From Liolophura sinensis (taxonomy: Eukaryota > Mollusca > Polyplacophora > Chitonida > Chitonidae): 64,000 nucleotides of DNA. Each line of letters starts with the position of its first letter. The first letter of the stretch is position 1. Below the pieces are notes generated by a model, which saw only the letters and a list, made by a program, of their open reading frames with translations, was not told the origin of the DNA and did not search any database. The translations under genes were made by a program, and so were the position numbers. Below are positions 9,201 to 18,252 of the stretch, one piece after another. The DNA is taken from positions 11,527,608 through 11,591,607 of the forward strand of contig NC_088299.1 of NCBI RefSeq assembly GCF_032854445.1, given 5' to 3'.

Positions 9201-11106
9201 GCAAAACTTTGGATATCTTGTGCTTTTATAGAAATTCTATTTTCCAGAGCCTGCTTTCCTCCCACCATAATGATGGCCATGGTCATACATGTATAAGTGA
9301 AACATTTTTGAGTACTGCGTAAAACACCAAATAAATAAATCTATTTTGCAGAGTTATCTTCAATATGTTGCCCTCTGTTGTTTAAGGGATGTACATGGAA
9401 ATATAGAATCAAAGAGACCATATACAAATCTCAGTAATCGTGGGATCATGTAAATGGTACTTACTGCTACAGAGTTTTGCTGTTCAAAATTATTGGCTAG
9501 ACTAAAGCTTTTTCTGGTTTGGCACCATTGTTTTTTCAAACTGGCTAGTGCATCGTGCCAAACAAGTAATACTTCACAAAAACTAAGAAGTCACATCATC
9601 AGGCTGAAGAGGACAGTTAAAATTTTGTCATATACTCGACTTCTTCATTTCCTCAGAATATCTATACTTTTGCATTATGTTAAGTTTTTGTTGAAGTATA
9701 CAGTTTGTTGTCTTGATTTAAATACGGATCAGTCTGCGCTTCTGATGACATCAATCCAACTACTGTAATTCTTCAACTTTTTCGCGTGATTGTAAGGTGT
9801 TTATTCCGGCATTTCCTGGAAGTATTATTCTGTGTAGACTGATAAAATTATATTTTTTGTGAAGCCCTGAAATTGGCCAAACCAACTAATGTGGTTTTGT
9901 CTTCAAAATTGAATTCATAAACCATGCTGAAAGTGCTCTTTCATATGCAAAAAGGTTGAATTATGTTAAGTCCTGGGAGCGTAATACTAACCACATGTAA
10001 ACGAAATTGACAGATTTAGTTTATATGTCATAAGATGTGAGAACTACTGAATGATGTATTTTGTTTGTAGGTTTTGGGTTTGAAGTAGAGAACCAGGTAC
10101 TGCGCAGGATATACCCCTTCCTCCTGTTCCTATTAATGCTTTCTTCGCTCAGTATTTTCCAAGTACGGCAGTTTAAACGGCTGTATGAGCACATTAAAAA
10201 TGATAAGTAAGTATCAGTTGTAAGTGAACTGTTAACATGTGGAAAAATTCATAGTTTTCAAACCAAAATTTTTGCAGCAGATGCTTTTGTACATAGATGT
10301 GTGTGTGTTTTTTAAGTTTGATGTGTGTTTTTTTTTAAGTTTGCTCAGACCATATACTTGTCATAACGGCCCTCATCCAGCTTGTGTTAGTGCGAATGTG
10401 GCTTTAAGTCAGAAGGTTTGACAGGTACCTGGAGAAAGGTATTCCGAATTCCATGACCCTTAAATATGACTACTGCCATATAAATGAAAATGATGTATGT
10501 ACAGAGTAGTACATTAGGTTTAACAGTTTTCAGCTGGGACCACTTCCTCTGCTGGTATTTAAAGCTAAATAAAGCAAGAACTGTATTGGTAAACACAGCC
10601 CATTCCCATACTGAAGACCTTCAGACCAACAGTGTGGTACATCCCTGGTTTATGGTTCAGTACATTAGTAGATAAGTTAACTACTGGTCAGCCAGGTGAC
10701 TATGTGGGGTGCGGTGTCTTCGGCATAATGTTTCAGTGAGGCAGCACTGTAAATATGTATGCATAGAAACCAGTGCACAGTTTCACAAAGATGTTGTACA
10801 TGTATGAAAGTTGCACGTATAGGAACAATGGTACGGTAATAATGACCTATGACGAATTTTCGATAAAAAACTGCTGCACGCCGCTTTTGTAATTGAGTCC
10901 AGCCTGCTACAAGGAGACTTTGTCAAGACATGACTGAAATAATGCAGAAAGTGGCATTAAACGCTAAGCAAACAAAAATTCATAGTAAATTTGGCTCTCA
11001 TTTCTGTTTCAGATATTTAGTAGGCCAAAGATTAGTAAATTATGAGCCTCGCCGTCTGATCCCCTCAGACCCTGTCCCTCCTGAGCCTCCTGCGACAGAC
11101 ATATGA
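148..11106 (+). CDS. MARCHF6: E3 ubiquitin-protein ligase MARCHF6 (TEB4/Doa10 homologue), 3' part, 13 exons
   Basis: Exons: 148-286, 738-941, 1866-1916, 2477-2577, 2950-3136, 4057-4236, 4626-4695, 6203-6384, 7052-7186, 7989-8078, 8985-9117, 10071-10206, 11013-11106. Each boundary is AG/GT and the phases join into one open frame of 566 codons ending in TGA. The product aligns along its length with the C-terminal two thirds of vertebrate MARCHF6 (about 910 residues), as remembered: MFDATLKD, LREVLRPGVLWFLRNLNDP, LSLELLLLQVVLPALLEQGH, KIHELYTAACGLYVCWLT and YLVGQRLVNYE. The family is an ER-membrane E3 with about 14 transmembrane helices that ubiquitinates ERAD substrates such as sterol-pathway enzymes. 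The fragment shows many hydrophobic helices and the family TD region (about residues 60-230). The RING-CH domain that binds the E2 lies upstream of the window. No frameshift or missing exon is seen. Confidence 0.97.
287..737 (+). other. MARCHF6 intron, no further feature seen
   Basis: AT-rich intron with a GTAAGC donor and TTTTCAG acceptor. No repeat, RNA gene or additional exon recognised. Confidence 0.8.
738..941 (+). CDS. MARCHF6: MARCHF6 exon (2nd in window)
   Basis: 68 codons, phase 0 at both ends, acceptor TTTTCAG and donor GTAAGG. Encodes AMFDATLKDRKNSF, then HWLVGMVYVFYFASFILLL and LREVLRPGVLWFLRNLNDP, ending IQE. This is the start of the TEB4/Doa10 (TD) membrane domain and among the most conserved stretches of the protein. 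Confidence 0.96.
1160..1280. mobile_element. Degenerate MITE copy (CCCTCTTTCACAAAACTT family)
   Basis: Begins GGGCCCTCTTTCACAAAACT TCGTAA and is related to the element at 30786-30921, sharing the internal GGCAC, ACGTCTTT and GAGAAA blocks. Its right inverted repeat is worn. Lies in the 942-1865 intron. Confidence 0.55.
1603..1834. mobile_element. MITE with about 42-bp terminal inverted repeats
   Basis: The left end carries AGCCATTTCTGACTTAAG then TGAAAATTT. The right end carries the reverse complement, AAATTTTGATTTAGGTCAG then AAATGGCT. Outer ends are GGGCCCACTC and its imperfect inverse TTGAATCAACCC. About 230 bp, no coding capacity, within a MARCHF6 intron, with the right end about 32 bases before exon 1866-1916. 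Confidence 0.75.
1866..1916 (+). CDS. MARCHF6: MARCHF6 exon (3rd in window)
   Basis: 17 codons encoding MIHLPVYRHVRRFVASV, matching the human order (IHLPIYRHLRR). Acceptor TTGTTTCAG, donor GTAAGT. A MITE ends only about 32 bases upstream of this short exon. Confidence 0.94.
2060..2260. repeat. Degenerate tandem repeat in MARCHF6 intron
   Basis: About four copies of a 50-65 bp unit containing CTTAGCCTATAATGATG with drift between copies, in the 1917-2476 intron. Nothing else was seen in that intron. Confidence 0.5.
2477..2577 (+). CDS. MARCHF6: MARCHF6 exon (4th in window)
   Basis: 33 codons plus two bases. Encodes a membrane helix (VIFGSTVLLMLWLPVKVI) followed by LPAFLPYKLLLS. Donor GTAAGT. 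The last codon (AG+T, Ser) is completed by the next exon. Confidence 0.95.
2950..3136 (+). CDS. MARCHF6: MARCHF6 exon (5th in window)
   Basis: The acceptor is the AG of TTTGACAG at 2942-2949. An upstream in-frame ATG at 2909 is intronic and not a start. Encodes EAPVGELSLELLLLQVVLP and ALLEQGHTRMWLKGLVRGW, then SYLIGD, the conserved core of the TD domain. Confidence 0.96.
3684..3929 (+). mobile_element. tRNA-derived SINE, near full length, sense orientation
   Basis: Member of the most abundant dispersed family in the window. In sense order: a tRNA-like head, a box B (TGAGTTCAGGTCC near 3750), a CCGGCCGTAC block, CTGCAGACGGTCGTGGG, CCACCATAATG, GTGAAATATTCTTGAGTAC, and the tail AACACCAATTAAATAAAT. 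It sits in the 3137-4056 MARCHF6 intron. The family resembles the tRNA-headed SINEs common in molluscs; I cannot name it with certainty. Confidence 0.75.
4057..4236 (+). CDS. MARCHF6: MARCHF6 exon (6th in window)
   Basis: 60 codons, phase 0 at both ends. The first half is a Pro/Ala/Asn-rich loop (PPPAPQAPNANNPPPPAQP) where vertebrates have an Asn-rich loop. The second half, AAHQAMLQGGGPTGFQPYKR, is conserved. Confidence 0.94.
4237..4625 (+). other. MARCHF6 intron, no further feature seen
   Basis: AT-rich, no repeat or second exon recognised. Confidence 0.75.
4626..4695 (+). CDS. MARCHF6: MARCHF6 exon (7th in window)
   Basis: A single membrane helix, VVLLLVLMSLTLFAGSLISL, in the position of the human helix before the AGRWLMSFW segment. 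Acceptor CTTGCCCAG, donor GTAAAA. Ends one base into a codon. Confidence 0.93.
5145..5297. mobile_element. MITE copy, AATTCTTCAAC-end family, second subtype
   Basis: Begins CCCTAATTCTTCAACATTTT and shares TTTGAAACA, GAGAGAACTATGG and TGTAGAGAAATAA with the fuller copy at 23127-23344. The right end is truncated. In MARCHF6 intron 4696-6202, which otherwise shows no recognised feature. Confidence 0.6.
6203..6384 (+). CDS. MARCHF6: MARCHF6 exon (8th in window)
   Basis: Encodes SIGRKLMSLWMGDAKIHELY, TAACGLYVCWLTLRIG, and WIPQG to KLKEWAYL. Closely like human (SFWTGTAKIHELYTAACGLY). Donor GTGAGT. Confidence 0.96.
7052..7186 (+). CDS. MARCHF6: MARCHF6 exon (9th in window)
   Basis: 45 codons. Encodes a long hydrophobic helix (VLAALLIGVVPLLLGLLFEL) and VVAPLRVPLDQSPVFFPWQ, conserved with human. 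Acceptor CTCTTAG, donor GTAAGT. Confidence 0.96.
7377..7441 (+). mobile_element. SINE fragment, sense orientation
   Basis: GGCCATACATTGGAAGGTCTG followed directly by GCGTAAAACACCAATCAAAT and ACTAAATAAAT. The ends of the SINE remain, with a large internal deletion. Confidence 0.65.
7650..7893. mobile_element. MITE with about 45-bp terminal inverted repeats
   Basis: The left end reads CACCCAGCTGTTCAAAACTG ... TTAATACCGG. The right end reads CCGGTATTAACCAATACAC then TTTTGAACAACTGGGC, its imperfect reverse complement. About 245 bp without coding capacity, in the 7187-7988 intron. Confidence 0.75.
7989..8078 (+). CDS. MARCHF6: MARCHF6 exon (10th in window)
   Basis: 30 codons: DWALGILHAKIVCAVTMMGP then QWWLKRVMEQ, conserved with human. 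Acceptor TTGATAG, donor GTGGGT. Confidence 0.95.
8079..8984 (+). other. MARCHF6 intron, nothing recognised
   Basis: Contains a small AT-rich patch near 8745-8790 (GATAGATAAATG-like) and short incidental ORFs with no recognisable family. No exon or mobile element could be supported. Confidence 0.6.
8985..9117 (+). CDS. MARCHF6: MARCHF6 exon (11th in window)
   Basis: Encodes IYNDGLRNMNLRFILIKLCC then a membrane helix, VIGVLGMALSVPYIIAKSIV. The same order as human (ANGIRNIDLHYIVRKL). Donor GTGAGT, ends one base into a Gly codon. Confidence 0.95.
9240..9345 (+). mobile_element. SINE 3' part, sense orientation
   Basis: CCTCCCACCATAATGATGGCC, ATAAGTGAAACATTTTTGAG, then GCGTAAAACACCAAATAAAT. Truncated at its 5' end; in the 9118-10070 intron. 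Confidence 0.7.
9761..9966. mobile_element. MITE (TACTGTAATTCTTCAACC family), copy 1
   Basis: About 205 bp. Left end TACTGTAATTCTTCAAC; right end CATATGCAAAAAGGTTGAAT, the inverted repeat of the left. Interior shared with four other copies: TAGACTGATAAAATTATA, GAAGCCCTGAAATTGGCC, TAGTTTTGTCTCCAAAATC-like and CTGAAAGTGCTCTTTC. Confidence 0.8.
10071..10206 (+). CDS. MARCHF6: MARCHF6 exon (12th in window)
   Basis: Encodes GFGFEVENQVLRRIYPFLLF, the last membrane helix, and FQVRQFKRLYEHIKND. The final Lys codon is split as AA + A across the intron. Confidence 0.96.
10207..11012 (+). other. Last MARCHF6 intron, nothing recognised
   Basis: Donor GTAAGT and acceptor TGTTTCAG. It separates the last membrane helix from the conserved C-terminal element. 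No repeat recognised. Confidence 0.7.
11013..11106 (+). CDS. MARCHF6: MARCHF6 terminal exon with stop codon
   Basis: Encodes KYLVGQRLVNYEPRR, then a short Pro-rich tail and TGA at 11104-11106. The LVNYE segment is the conserved C-terminal element that is required for selective degradation in yeast Doa10 and human MARCHF6. The tail after it is short and divergent, as in other species. Confidence 0.96.
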
Positions 11107-11230
11107 CCTGAGCCCGTAGTGGGCTGGAGTGGCAGAGATTAACACTTTACACTATTCTTGTATCTGCAGTAACATGTACATAGGCTCTTGTGATAACCTA
11201 GACTGGTGTTTGTGTAAATTTTGGTACATG

Positions 11231-12045
11231 AGATGTGTATAGTGGAATTGTGTATGTGAAACACTGCAGAACAGAGCTTGTGTTCCACATAACGACTGGG
11301 GGCACTTGCAAAGCCCTGTGTCACCCTGACATGTAATATAGTGGAATCATGTTTGTCAAACACTACAAAACAGAACTTGTGTGAGGCACAGTGACTGGGG
11401 GCATCTGCAGAGCCCTGTGTTACCCTGACATGTATACAGAGGAATGGTGTATGTCAAACACCACAGAAGAGAACGTGTTAGACATCATGACTGGGAGCAC
11501 CTGCAGGGCCGTGTGCCACCCTGAGATGTATATAGAGGAGATGTGTATGTCAAACACTACAGAAGAGAAATTGTGTTAGACATAATGACTGCCAGCACCT
11601 ACAGGGCCCTGTGTCACCCTGAGATGTATATAGAGGAATTGTGTCTGCCCAACACTACAGAAGAGTACTTGTGTTAGACATAATGACTGGGGGCACCTGC
11701 AGGGCCCTGTGTTACCCTGACATGTTATAATGTGGTTGTGTGTGTCAAACATTACAGAACAGAATTTGTGTGAGACACAGTGACTGGAGGCATCTGCAGA
11801 GCCCTGTGTTACCCTGACATGTATGTAGAGGGGTTCTGTCTGCCCAGTGCTACAGAAGAGAACTTGCGTTAGACATAATGACTGGGAGCATCTGCAGGGC
11901 CCTGTGTCAGATGTAATATAGTGTAATTATGTCTGTCAAATACTACCACACAGAACTTGTGTGAGGCACAGATGCTGGGGGCATATGCAGAGCCCTTTGT
12001 TACCCTAACATGTTATAATGTGGTTGTGTATGTCAAACATTACAA
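11231..12045. repeat. Minisatellite, about 97-bp unit, about 8 copies, in probable MARCHF6 3' UTR
   Basis: Units contain GTCAAACACTACAGAA, AACTTGTGT, GACTGGGGGCA, CTGCAG and CCCTGTGTTACCCTGACATG. Copies begin roughly every 97 bases (landmarks near 11314, 11412, 11508, 11609, 11704, 11803, 11900, 11993). It starts about 125 bases after the MARCHF6 stop, so it is probably transcribed. Confidence 0.9.
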
Positions 12046-12142
12046 AACACAAAAGTCATCATGAAGTGTGGATCAGGGGATGTATCAGCCTACTAAGAAT
12101 GTATTGACCAGTCAAACGTGGAGTACTTTGGCAAATGCGAAA

Positions 12143-12262
12143 TTATTTATTTATTTATTTATTTGATTGGTGTTTTACACTGTACTCAAGAATATTTCAC
12201 TTATACTACAGCGGCCAGCATTATGGTGGGAGGAAACCAGACAGGGCACGACCATCAGCAGG
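12143..12262 (-). mobile_element. SINE 3' part, antisense orientation
   Basis: Read on +: TTATTTATTTGATTGGTGTT, TACTCAAGAATATTTCACTT, AGCGGCCAGCATTATGGTGG, GGTTGCTGG. The tRNA head is missing. Confidence 0.8.
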
Positions 12263-12613
12263 TTGCTGGAAGAAATGCCAAATTAAGTCTCTCAGACAAA
12301 ATGCATTGGCCAGAGAGGGAATAGACTGGCAAATGTTATGTTTACACAGAACATCTTCAAATATCCAGGAATGAATCCACAAATGTCATGCAGTACACTT
12401 GCAAATGTCTCTGAATAAGTCACATTTGCATTTCATATGGTCACCATTTTTTTTTACTAGGAATGTCACAAGGTCTCGCAGTATATGGGAGCTGGGTGCC
12501 AACTGTCACTCGTCAGCCTATGCTTTAACCTAAGGGTGGCATGTTTACTACATTAATTATCTGTTTCATTAAAATTCTGCTTGGAAATAATACCCCCATT
12601 CGTCGTGACTACT

Positions 12614-12619
12614 AATAAA
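12614..12619 (+). terminator. Candidate poly(A) signal of MARCHF6
   Basis: First canonical AATAAA downstream of the stop on this strand, followed after about 30 bases by a GT-rich stretch (GTGTTTCTTTG). An ATTAAA lies at 12568. Inferred from motifs alone. Confidence 0.35.
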
Positions 12620-13024
12620 CACAAAGGAGAAATTGAAAATGCCGAATAGAATGTGTTTCTTTGAAATGCCCGCATTTTACTGGCTGTGAAAAGCAGCAGA
12701 AACCTTAATCTTCAAAGGCCACGGTCCATGATTGGGTGCAAATTTGATCACAGCTGCTCTGTTGTGGCAAGTGTAGTGATGCACATGCTGAAATATTAAA
12801 GTGGCTTATTTGTTAGCAAATATTAAGCATTGAATACTGTGAAAACTGTAAATCAAAGACAACTGCGAGTGTCCAGTAAGGATTGCTCTAGCACCAGTAG
12901 GGCAGGCACCAGCAAATGTCTGACATGATATAAAGCAACAAATGTCAAACATTGAGTGTTTTGAATGTGTAATTGACAGAGTGCCTCAGCAAATATCAAG
13001 CAAGAGAGATGTAGAAAAGATGAT

Positions 13025-13727
13025 ACAGAATTTGGTCAAACAGGCTATGTGTGTGCTATTGTCAAACAGGCATTGTATCTACAATGGTCAAACAGGCTGT
13101 GTATGCTCTTGTCAAACAGGCAGTGTGTCTACAATGGTCAAACAGGCTATGTGTACATGTATGCTGTCGTCAAACAGGCAATGTGTCTGCAATGGTCAGA
13201 CAGGCTGTATATGCTCTTGTCAAACAGGCAGTGTGTCTACAATGGTCAAACAGGCTGTGTATGCTCTTGTCAAACAGGCAGTGTGTCTACAATGGTTGAA
13301 CAGGCTATGTGTATGCTGTCGTCAAACAGGCAATGTGTCTGCAATGGTCAGACAGGCTGTATATGCTCTTGTCAAACAGGCAGTGTGTCTACAATGGTCG
13401 AGCAGGCTATGTGTATGCTGTTGTCAAACAGGCAATATGTCTGCAATGGTCAAACAGGCCATGTGTATGCTGTTGTCAAACAGGCAGTGTGTGTCTACCA
13501 TGGTCAAACAAGCCATGTGTATGCTGTTGTCAAACAGGCAATGTGTCTACAATGGTCAAACAGGTCATGTGTATGCTGTTGTCAAACAATGTTTCTACAG
13601 TGGTCAAACAGGCTATGTGTATGCTGTCATCAATCAGGCAGTGTGTCTGCAATGGTCAAACAGGCTGTGTATGCTGTTGTCAAACAGGCAGTGTGTCTAC
13701 AATGGTTGAACAGGGAATGTGTCAACA
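13025..13727. repeat. Minisatellite, about 50-bp unit (two about 25-bp halves), about 13 copies
   Basis: The unit is GTCAAACAGGCAGTGTGTCT then ACAATGGTCAAACAGGCTGT and GTATGCTCTT. Most copies are spaced by 50 bases, some by 52-58. The half-unit GTCAAACAGGC recurs about every 25. Because the unit lacks stop codons in phase, long overlapping ORFs appear in all three + frames; these are by-products, not genes. Confidence 0.92.
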
Positions 13728-13749
13728 TTTGTCAAACGGAAATTTGTTT

Positions 13750-16440
13750 GCATTTATTTAGAAACTTCATGTATGAGTCCAGCTGTTTTTGTGTAACAGG
13801 AATCATTCGAGCACATCTGTTGTCAGAATGTTCGATGACACTGGTAAAACAGCTGCATGTTATCAAGTGTAAAAGGCTTTAAAAGTTCCCATCCCATATA
13901 TTTATACTTGTTCCTTTTTTAGTTAGGTAACCATTAATAATTAGTGGTGGTCATAACTAGTAATTAATACTGCTCATAAATTGATGGTGATAATTGAGTG
14001 AGGCATTACTTATTTTTAGTGATCATTTATAATTGTTAGTTATCAGTTTCAACTAAAGTTAATGTTTCTACATGAGTTATTAGTGGTTATTACTGATAAG
14101 TGAGCGTTTGTAATTATTAGTGATCAGCACTAATTTTTACTACTTTCTCATCAGTGTAGCTTAGTACAATTACCAGTTATTAGTAAGCAATGTTAAATCC
14201 ATGTACAGTTCTAAAGGCAATCATGTATAATTGTGTAGAGATCAGAGAAATTCTTTAGCCTGAATGATGCACTCTATGTACATGTGTATAAATTCAGCTC
14301 TTCAGCACCCCAAGCACTCACTCACTCACTCAAGTCTTCAGCAGGTCTGAAGGACATAACACATTTAACACTTACATGTACCAAGAGCCAGTTAGGTTGA
14401 ATACATGGCCACTGTGTTAGGACATAAACAGAATCTGGTTTATCCCAGTCAGATACACTGTGTATATTTGGGAGTTTTTTTTTGTGTGTAGATACATACA
14501 TGTTCATATTAAAAGATGCCCAGTGATGTTGGATAGAGTTACTTTAGTACTGAAGTGATTCAGGGGGCAATCTCTTACGCATGGCAGGAACTAGTATAAA
14601 TTATCATAAAAAGTTGTTACCATTATTTTTATTAGTAAATATGATTTGAGTCATTTGATATTTGCCTTTGAAAAACAATTTGATGTTGAACACAAATGTC
14701 AAAAATCAAAACATTTTTTTTTTTTTTTTGGTTTAGGCAGATATATACATAGATGTATTTTTGAATATTCAGTGCTTTCTCAACTTGTTTTTTTTTTTGT
14801 GATAAAAAAAAGCATGAATGAGAGGGCCTTCACAGCTTCTGTGATAACACACATATACATGCCGGTTGCCTATACTTAAGAACACTCATATAACATGTCA
14901 TTTTTTTTTTTTTTTTGGTTGTTTGGTTTTTTAAATTTTTTTATTTTTTATCTTTTTTTGCAGTTAAACAGTAAATTATTGATAACAGTTTGAACCTATG
15001 TTTCAACTACTAAATATGTACTCTGTATTTCCTCCCTGGCATGAGATATATTACTGGTTTGAATCATTTAGCATCCAGTTGCTGTGGAATGGCTTGTAAA
15101 TTGATGACCATACCCTACCCTAACCGGATCGCTCAACCAATCCATTGGCATCGCTACAGGTGACCGATGAGGGCGTACACTTGAATCCAGCTCTTGGTGT
15201 GGATATCTGTGGACTGTGGATTTATACCTTGGTCAGGTGTGGGGCGACAGTGGTGGTGGTGGGGGGGGGGGGGGGTGTTGTAGGGGTTATTGTGAGATGA
15301 AAACTGGACTTGTTAAATTGTTCACATGTACTTTTATTTCAAGACACCCTGTGTTCGTAATTGTTGGCATTATTGGATCACTTTCTTTAGGGTTTCAAAT
15401 GAAACCCTTTGGTCTATCAGTGCACAGATTTTGAATAGTGACTACTGGTTTACAAAGTAAGTGCCAAAAGCCCACACATAACCAGTTCAAGTCAGACTTA
15501 ATTTCCATCATGCTTATTAAATTTAGAGCAGTTTTCTGTTTTGTACAGTCACAATGTCTGTCAAATAGTTGAAGCCAGAAATGTTAAGGTTGTTTATATA
15601 CAAAAGAGTCATTTAATGATAATGTAAATGTAATGTAATTGTTTTTTGTTTTGTTTTTTTTTTTTTTGTTTTTTGTTGTTGTTTTCTCTTTTTTTCTGTA
15701 TGTGAATTGCGCAATATGTGGCACTTGGACATTTTCTTTCCTTGTTATCCTCATGTTGGAATCCCAGAATATTATTTGATTCATGTTTTCTGCAAATATG
15801 TACATGTTATAAACAAAAGATGGTCCTCTAATAAAGCCTATACTTAGTGAAAATGTACAGAATTTCGTAAAAAAAAAAATGTAATTGTTCTCTGTTCCTT
15901 TGTGAATAATTGTTTTATCCCCTCAAAACTGTTGAACATACCAGAAATCAGCTTTGCAGGAACTACAGAAAAATTTCTGTGCTCATAAATTTTAAGTCCA
16001 ACAATATTTTGCGGTGACATATTAAATTCAACAACAACAAGAAATTCGTCTTTTGACATTGCTTTAATTGGTCACTGGAGTTACCAGGTTTCTTCTCATA
16101 CCTTTCATGGGTAAGGGTCTTTGTTCAGATCACTACTAATCACATAAGGACTGTCAAGTTCTTGAAATCCACCTCTTGTAGTTATTTAGAAATTCTTCAC
16201 ATACTTTATTGGTGTTTTCGGGAAGTAGAACATCCCCTCAGTGGTCATGAACATCAATTGGGCATAGTCAATGCCCTCATCCAGTGAAAAGGAGTTCTGT
16301 GGACTTGATACATGCAGTATCAGAAAACAACCTTTTCCAGCAGGTCTGTAATGGACTACCGGATTGTTTTGCCAGGGAGAGAGTAGTAAGCAAATACTGT
16401 TTGTCTTAGGTTACAAGGTTCCCCTAAATCCTTTTTAAGT
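13750..16440. other. Intergenic region, low-complexity runs only
   Basis: Contains TAATTA-rich drifted sequence (13930-14140), poly(T) runs (near 14715, 14905, 15655), a G run (15255-15275) and an AATAAA at 15830. No gene, SINE or exon could be supported. Confidence 0.6.
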
Positions 16441-16469
16441 TACAAGTTTTCACAGGTTGTCCCTGAACT

Positions 16470-17716
16470 CTGCCAGGTTACCTGAACTCCTTGTTTTCTG
16501 CGAGCTCTGGCAGATTACCTGAACACACGGTTGTCTGTCCTCTACTGGGTGGCCTAAACACATGGTTGTCCCTTTGCTGTGCTAGGTTACCTGAACATCT
16601 GGTTGTCCCTTTGCTGTGCTAGGTTACCTGAACATCTGGTTGTCCCTAGGCTGTGCTAGGTTACCTAACACCTGGTTGTCCCTAGGCTGTGCTAGGTTAC
16701 CTAACACCTGGTTGTCCCTAGGCTGTGCTAGGTTACCTAACACCTGGTTGTCCCTGGGCTGTGCTAGGTTACCTGAAATCCTGGTTGTCTGGGCTCTGGT
16801 AGGTTACATGAACACCTGGTTTTCCCTGGGCTGTGCTAGGTTACCTGAAATCCTGGTTGTCTGGGCTCTGCTAGGTTACCTGAAGACCTGGTTGTCCCTG
16901 GGCTCTGATCTGTTAGGTTACCTAACACGTTGTCTGGGCTCTGCTAGATTACCTGAACACCTGGTTGTCCCTGGGCTCTGCTAGGTTAGCAAAACATCTA
17001 GTTGTCCCAAGGCTCTGATCTGTTAGGTTACCTAACACCTGGTTGGCCTTGGGCTCTGATCTGTTAGGTTACCTAACACTTGGTTGTCTGGGCTCTGCTA
17101 GGTTACCTGAACACCTGGTTGTCCCGAGGCTCTGCTAGGTTACCAAAACATCTGGTTGTCCCAAGGGTCTGATCTGTTAGGTTACCTAACACCTGTTTAT
17201 CTGGCCTCTGTTAGGTTACCTGAGCATCTGGTTTTCTGGGCTCTGCTAGGTTACCTGAACACCTGGTTGTCCCTAGGCTCTGCTAGGTCACCTCAACACC
17301 TGGTTGTCCCTAGGCTCTGCTTGGTTAGCAAAACATCTGGTTGTCCGTGGGCTCTGATCTGTTAAGTTACCTGAACACCTGGTTGTCTGGCCTCTGCTGG
17401 GTTACCTGAGAACCTGGTTGTCCCTGGGCTATGCCAGGTTACCAGAACATCTGGTTGTCCCTGGATTCTGTTAGGTTATCTGAACACCTGGTTGCCCCTG
17501 GGCTCGTCAGGATACCGGAACACCTGGTTGTCCCTTGGCTCTGCTAGATCACCTGAACACCTGGTTGTCCCTAAGCCCTGCCATGTTACCTGAACACTTG
17601 GCTGTCTCTGGGTTCTGTCAGGTTACCTGAACATCTAGCTTTCTCAGGGTTGTCAGGTTACCTGAACACCTGGCTGTCTCCAGGTTCTGTCAGGTTACCT
17701 GAACACCTGACTGCCT
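16470..17716. repeat. Minisatellite, about 38-bp unit, about 30-33 copies
   Basis: The unit reads CTAGGTTACCTGAACACC then TGGTTGTCCCTGGGCTCTG, with copies of 37-40 bases and scattered variants (CTGATCTGTTAGG insertions). It lies between the two convergent genes and is non-coding; the ORFs through it are incidental. Confidence 0.93.
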
Positions 17717-17904
17717 CCTGGTTTGGTCAGCAACTAGGATGAATGATCTGAGTGGCAGGAACACACCTCCCAGCAGCTGCCAAACAAGGTTCATACATGT
17801 AATTTCAGACCTTGGAAAGACAATGCTAGATTCCCTGCTCATGCTGTGCATGCGACTTGGTGACAATAAACAACTCAAACCGCTTCACAATTTAATGTTC
17901 ACCT

Positions 17905-18165
17905 AATTAATTTACTTATTTGATTGGTCTTTTAGTACTCAAGAATATTTCACAATGGGGGCCAGTATTATGATGGGAGGAAATCGGGCAGAACCTGGGG
18001 AAAACCCATGACCATCTGCAGGTTGCTCAGACTTTCCTGCATAAAACCAGAGAGGAAGCCGGCACGTACTGGACTTGAACTCATAGCGACTGCACTTGTG
18101 AGAGACTCCTGGGTCATTGCACTTGTATGCACACTAACAACTAGGCCATTGAGGGAGGACTCAAT
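17905..18165 (-). mobile_element. tRNA-derived SINE, near full length, antisense
   Basis: On the - strand: a tRNA-like head with box A near GGCCTAGTTGTTAGTG (18140-18157), box B AGTTCAAGTCC (complement of 18071-18081), GGTTTTATGC, CTGCAGATGGTCATGGG, CATAATACTGG, TATTCTTGAGTAC, and the T/A-rich tail at 17905-17935. The clear box A and box B justify calling this family a tRNA-derived SINE. Confidence 0.8.
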
Positions 18166-18182
18166 GTTTACTAGATTGTTTG

Positions 18183-18252
18183 GATTGATTGATTGGTGTC
18201 TTATGTCGTTCTCAAGAATATTTCACTTATACGACAGCGGCCAAAATTATGT
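18183..18252 (-). mobile_element. SINE 3' fragment, antisense
   Basis: GATTGATTGATTGGTGTCTT, TCTCAAGAATATTTCACTT, ACGACAGCGGCCA. In tandem with the copy ending at 18165. Confidence 0.75.

Noticed and set aside
11231-12045. Regular repeats as a CRISPR array
   Set aside because: Head-to-tail tandem repeats without unique spacers in an animal genome; no cas-like genes.
12942-13882. Three overlapping + strand ORFs of 150-277 codons
   Set aside because: All run through the 50-bp minisatellite and read the same repeat in three frames, with no recognisable domain and no splice or start context.
16616-17365. ORFs of 122 and 69 codons with LGCARLPNTWLS-type repeats
   Set aside because: Products of the 38-bp minisatellite; frames shift between copies and no family is recognised.
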